Notes under the pieces: generated by a model | What the model was told of the DNA's origin: nothing | The model's input: only the letters and a program-made list of their open reading frames with translations | Database searches by the model: none | Shown here: positions 33,817-36,271 of the stretch, piece by piece | Layout: each line of letters starts with the position of its first letter | Position numbering within the stretch: the first letter of the stretch is position 1 | Assembly (NCBI RefSeq): GCF_014378415.1 | Contig: NZ_JACMNS010000005.1 | Span: forward strand, 1-36,271 | Direction of reading: 5' to 3' | Length of the DNA stretch: 36,271 nt | Source: Aquabacterium sp. | GTDB lineage: Bacteria > Pseudomonadota > Gammaproteobacteria > Burkholderiales > Burkholderiaceae_C | Translations under genes and position numbers: made by a program

Positions 33817-33833
33817 GCGGCTTGGCCTGCCGC
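33817..33833. promoter_or_regulatory. Small inverted repeat in the alr-lplT divergent gap
   Basis: GCGGC and GCCGC flank seven bases (TTGGCCT), with outer AAA and TTT two bases away on one side. A TATAAA at 33809-33814 lies next to it, without a correctly spaced -35. Possible operator; weak. Confidence 0.25.
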
Positions 33834-33851
33834 TTTACCGATGTCTGGTGA

Positions 33852-35177
33852 GTGGCGAAGGTCCAACATCACACGCATGAACACAGTGACTGCCCGCTTA
33901 TGAAAAAAGGCTTTTTCACCATCATGGCGGCGCAGTTCTTCAGCTCGCTCGCCGACAACGCCTTGTTCGTGGCCGCGGTGGAATTGCTGAAAAGTTCAGC
34001 GGCTCCGGAATGGCAGCCTGCGGCGCTCGTGCCCATGTTCGCCTTGTTCTATGTGGTGCTGGCCCCCTTCGTGGGCGCCTTTGCCGACGCGGTGCCCAAA
34101 GGCCGAGTCATGTTTTTCTCCAACAGCATCAAGGTGGTCGGTTGCCTGATGATGCTGTTTGGCAGCCACCCCCTGATCGCTTATGCCGTGGTGGGCCTGG
34201 GCGCCGCGGCCTATTCCCCGGCCAAATACGGCATCCTGACCGAGCTGCTGCCGCCCTCGCAATTGGTCAAGGCCAATGGCTGGATTGAAGGCCTCACCAT
34301 CGCCTCGATCATCCTGGGTGTGGTGCTGGGCGGGCAGTTGATGGGCCAGGTCGTTTCACCGCACTTGCTGGCGTTTGACTTGCCCTTGATCGACACCGGG
34401 GTCGACACGCCACCCGAGGCGGCCATTGCCACCATGATCCTTTTCTACGTGCTGGCAGCGCTGTTCAATCTGCGCATTCCCCGCACTGAGACACCTCTGC
34501 AGCCGCTCCCTGCGAACCTGTGGTCCCTGGTGGGCGATTTCTTCAACTGCAACCGCCGTTTGTGGAAAGACAAGCTGGGCCAGATCTCCCTGGGCACGAC
34601 CACGCTGTTCTGGGGCGTGTCCGGCAATTTGCGCTACATCGTGCTGGCCTGGGCCGGCGTGGCCCTGGGGTATGACACGACCCACGCCTCATCGTTGGTG
34701 GGCGTGGTGGCCGTGGGCACGGCGGTGGGTGCTGTTCTTGCCTCGGCCAAGATGAGTTTGGCCCAGGCAACTCGCGTGATCCCTTTGGGTGTGGCCATGG
34801 GTTTGCTGGTCTTGGGCATGAATGTGATTCGTGACATTGAGGTGGCCGTGCCCTTCATGATCATCCTGGGCGGTTTGGGGGGGTTCCTCGTCGTGCCGAT
34901 GAACGCCTTGCTGCAACACCGTGGCCACAACCTGATGGGGTCCGGTCGGTCGATTGCGGTTCAGAACTTCAATGAACAAGCCTGTATCTTGGGCTTTGGC
35001 CTGTTGCTGATTGTTTTGACCAGGCTCGATTTTACCGCCTATGGCCAGATCTCAATCTTTGGGGTGGCGGTGGCGGTGGCCATGTTCGGCATCTGGCTCT
35101 GGCACCGCAGCAACACCATTCACCACCGCGAAGAGGTGGAGCGGCTGTTGGCCGTGGCGCGCAGCGATTGCCATTGA
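33852..35177 (+). CDS. lplT: Lysophospholipid transporter LplT
   Basis: Major facilitator transporter that flips lysophospholipids inward across the inner membrane for re-acylation. The 441-residue frame is strongly hydrophobic and carries the family stretches MAAQFFSSLADNALFVAAVELL, APFVGAFADAVPKGRVMFFSN and LGAAAYSPAKYGILTELLP. The start is uncertain: GTG 33852, or ATG 33900 (425 residues), which begins MKKGFFTIMAAQF directly before the first helix; neither has a clear ribosome binding site. It is divergent from alr. The usual partner acyltransferase (Aas) is not adjacent. Confidence 0.92.
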   Translation: MAKVQHHTHEHSDCPLMKKGFFTIMAAQFFSSLADNALFVAAVELLKSSAAPEWQPAALVPMFALFYVVLAPFVGAFADAVPKGRVMFFSNSIKVVGCLMMLFGSHPLIAYAVVGLGAAAYSPAKYGILTELLPPSQLVKANGWIEGLTIASIILGVVLGGQLMGQVVSPHLLAFDLPLIDTGVDTPPEAAIATMILFYVLAALFNLRIPRTETPLQPLPANLWSLVGDFFNCNRRLWKDKLGQISLGTTTLFWGVSGNLRYIVLAWAGVALGYDTTHASSLVGVVAVGTAVGAVLASAKMSLAQATRVIPLGVAMGLLVLGMNVIRDIEVAVPFMIILGGLGGFLVVPMNALLQHRGHNLMGSGRSIAVQNFNEQACILGFGLLLIVLTRLDFTAYGQISIFGVAVAVAMFGIWLWHRSNTIHHREEVERLLAVARSDCH

Positions 35178-35390
35178 GCCGCTAAAGCCGCTACAGCTGC
35201 TCACAGCTTGGCAACACAGCTTTACGAATCCCGGTCAGGGTGCCGTGTCCATCGGGCTGAAGCCTACTCAACGGTTACCGCCAAGGCTGAACGCGGTGAC
35301 GACCGGGGCAATGACGACGACCGCCGTGGTGGCGGTTGGGGCCACCTAGACCGTTGATTGGCCTCGGCAGGTGGTCGGGCGGTTGGCCGC

Positions 35391-36271
35391 CTAGCGGCGT
35401 CGGCTGCTGCTGCCACCCAGCAGCGATCCCAGCACGCCGCGGATGAGTTCGCGGCCCACCGATGATCCGATGGTGCGCGCGGCCGACTTGGCCACGGTTT
35501 CCAGCACCGAGTCCTTGCGGCCGCTGCCTCTGAGCAGGCCGCCCGCCAGGTCGCTCAGCCAGGATCCCCCGGCATGGGGCGCGGGCGGCGTGGCTTCAGT
35601 TTGCTCGCGGGTGGTCGTGCTGGCGGCGCGGCCTTTCAGCTTTTCGTAAGCCGATTCGCGGTCCACCACTTTTTCGTACACGCCAGCGACCAAAGAGGTT
35701 CTCAACAAGACCTTGCGCTGATCGGGCGTGATCGGACCAATCTGGCTGCCAGGCGGCAACACGAACACACGTTGCGTGATGCCGGGGCGGCCCTTGTCGT
35801 CTAGGCAGCTGATCAAGGCTTCGCCCACCGCCAGCTCGGTGATGGCGGTGGCAATGTCCAGGCCGGGGTTGGCCCGCATGGTTTCGGCGGCCGACTTGAC
35901 CGCCTTCTGGTCGCGGGGAGTGAAGGCGCGCAGCGCGTGCTGCACGCGGTTGCCCAACTGCCCCAACACCGTTTCCGGCACGTCCAAAGGATTTTGAGTG
36001 ACGAAATAAACGCCCACGCCTTTGGAGCGCACCAGGCGCACCACCAGTTCAATCCGTTCGACCAAGGCCTTGGGCGCGTCGGTGAACAGCAGGTGGGCTT
36101 CGTCAAAAAAGAACACCAGCTTGGGCTTGTCCAGAACACCCACTTCGGGGAGTGTTTCGGACAATTCCGACAGCAGCCACAGTAGGAAGGTGGCGTACAA
36201 ACGCGGCGCGTTCATCAGCTTGTCGGCGGCCAGGATGTTGACCACGCCATGGCCATCGACCGTTTGCATGA
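35391..36271 (-). CDS. HerA/DUF853-type ATPase, C-terminal part (runs off the window)
   Basis: Only the last ~293 codons are in the window; the start lies beyond 36271. DUF853 (HerA helicase-like, YjgR) proteins are about 500 residues long, so the methionine near the edge is internal. Visible parts are [13 protein letters not shown] with the Walker B acidic pair, the [22 protein letters not shown] sensor region, and [30 protein letters not shown] low-complexity tail rich in Gly, Ser and Arg follows. Function in this family is unproven; relatives act as DNA-translocating ATPases. No clear terminator in the 213-bp gap to lplT, though GGCGG/CCGCC arms lie at 35378-35391. Confidence 0.88.
   Translation of the reverse strand, partial: MQTVDGHGVVNILAADKLMNAPRLYATFLLWLLSELSETLPEVGVLDKPKLVFFFDEAHLLFTDAPKALVERIELVVRLVRSKGVGVYFVTQNPLDVPETVLGQLGNRVQHALRAFTPRDQKAVKSAAETMRANPGLDIATAITELAVGEALISCLDDKGRPGITQRVFVLPPGSQIGPITPDQRKVLLRTSLVAGVYEKVVDRESAYEKLKGRAASTTTREQTEATPPAPHAGGSWLSDLAGGLLRGSGRKDSVLETVAKSAARTIGSSVGRELIRGVLGSLLGGSSSRRR

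Noticed and set aside
35178-35390. Open frames through the lplT-HerA gap (e.g. an Asp/Arg/Gly-rich reading).
   Set aside because: No start with a ribosome binding site and low-complexity composition; I see no gene there.

Overview
The window reads as one contiguous piece of chromosome from a GC-rich betaproteobacterium of the order Burkholderiales, probably near Comamonadaceae, Leptothrix or Aquabacterium. This rests on gene content and neighbourhood (flhB-flhA-flhF-flhG-fliA; argD-argF beside a DUF3579 gene and rpsT; murJ, radA, alr and lplT close together), on high GC, and on the sequence style of S20, LplT and DUF3579. No similarity search was possible. I see no rRNA or tRNA gene, no CRISPR array, no intact insertion sequence and no prophage gene.

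Left part (1-7826, all forward): polA; ppk1 followed at once by sixA; then tolQ-tolR-tolA. The tol cluster lacks its usual neighbours ybgC, tolB and pal. Tail to tail with tolA, and overlapping it by 20 bp, is a reverse-strand three-gene operon (9867 down to 7807): a small secreted four-cysteine precursor of the DUF2282/BufA type, a DUF692 multinuclear iron (MNIO) enzyme and its DUF2063 partner. This matches the bufferin class of copper-related ribosomal peptides and is the clearest specialised system here.

Centre (10079-17680): an orphan GspE/PilB-type ATPase with a large, unusual N-terminal extension. It carries four tandem copies of an MshEN-like motif (the c-di-GMP-binding type) at an exact 30-residue period. 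Next is the stress operon prkA-yeaH-spoVR. A 442-bp gap follows (17681-18122) with a weak terminator, a signal-peptide-like mini-ORF of 20 codons and a strong 15-bp inverted repeat. Then comes the flagellar operon flhB-flhA-flhF-flhG-fliA, whose genes overlap or nearly touch. The FlhG-like protein has lost its P-loop. Behind fliA lies a gene broken by several frameshifts that looks like a chemotaxis-receptor-type protein.

Right part (25741-36271): argD and argF on the reverse strand, with a terminator-like hairpin in the argD leader (possible attenuator); a DUF3579 gene; rpsT with a bidirectional terminator and a recognisable promoter; murJ, probably leaderless; radA, an acyl-CoA thioesterase and alr on the reverse strand; lplT forward; and the 3' part of a HerA/DUF853-type ATPase gene that runs off the window. 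Most of this is housekeeping. The items most worth following are the bufferin-type operon, the four-repeat ATPase, the P-loop-less FlhG and the argD leader.
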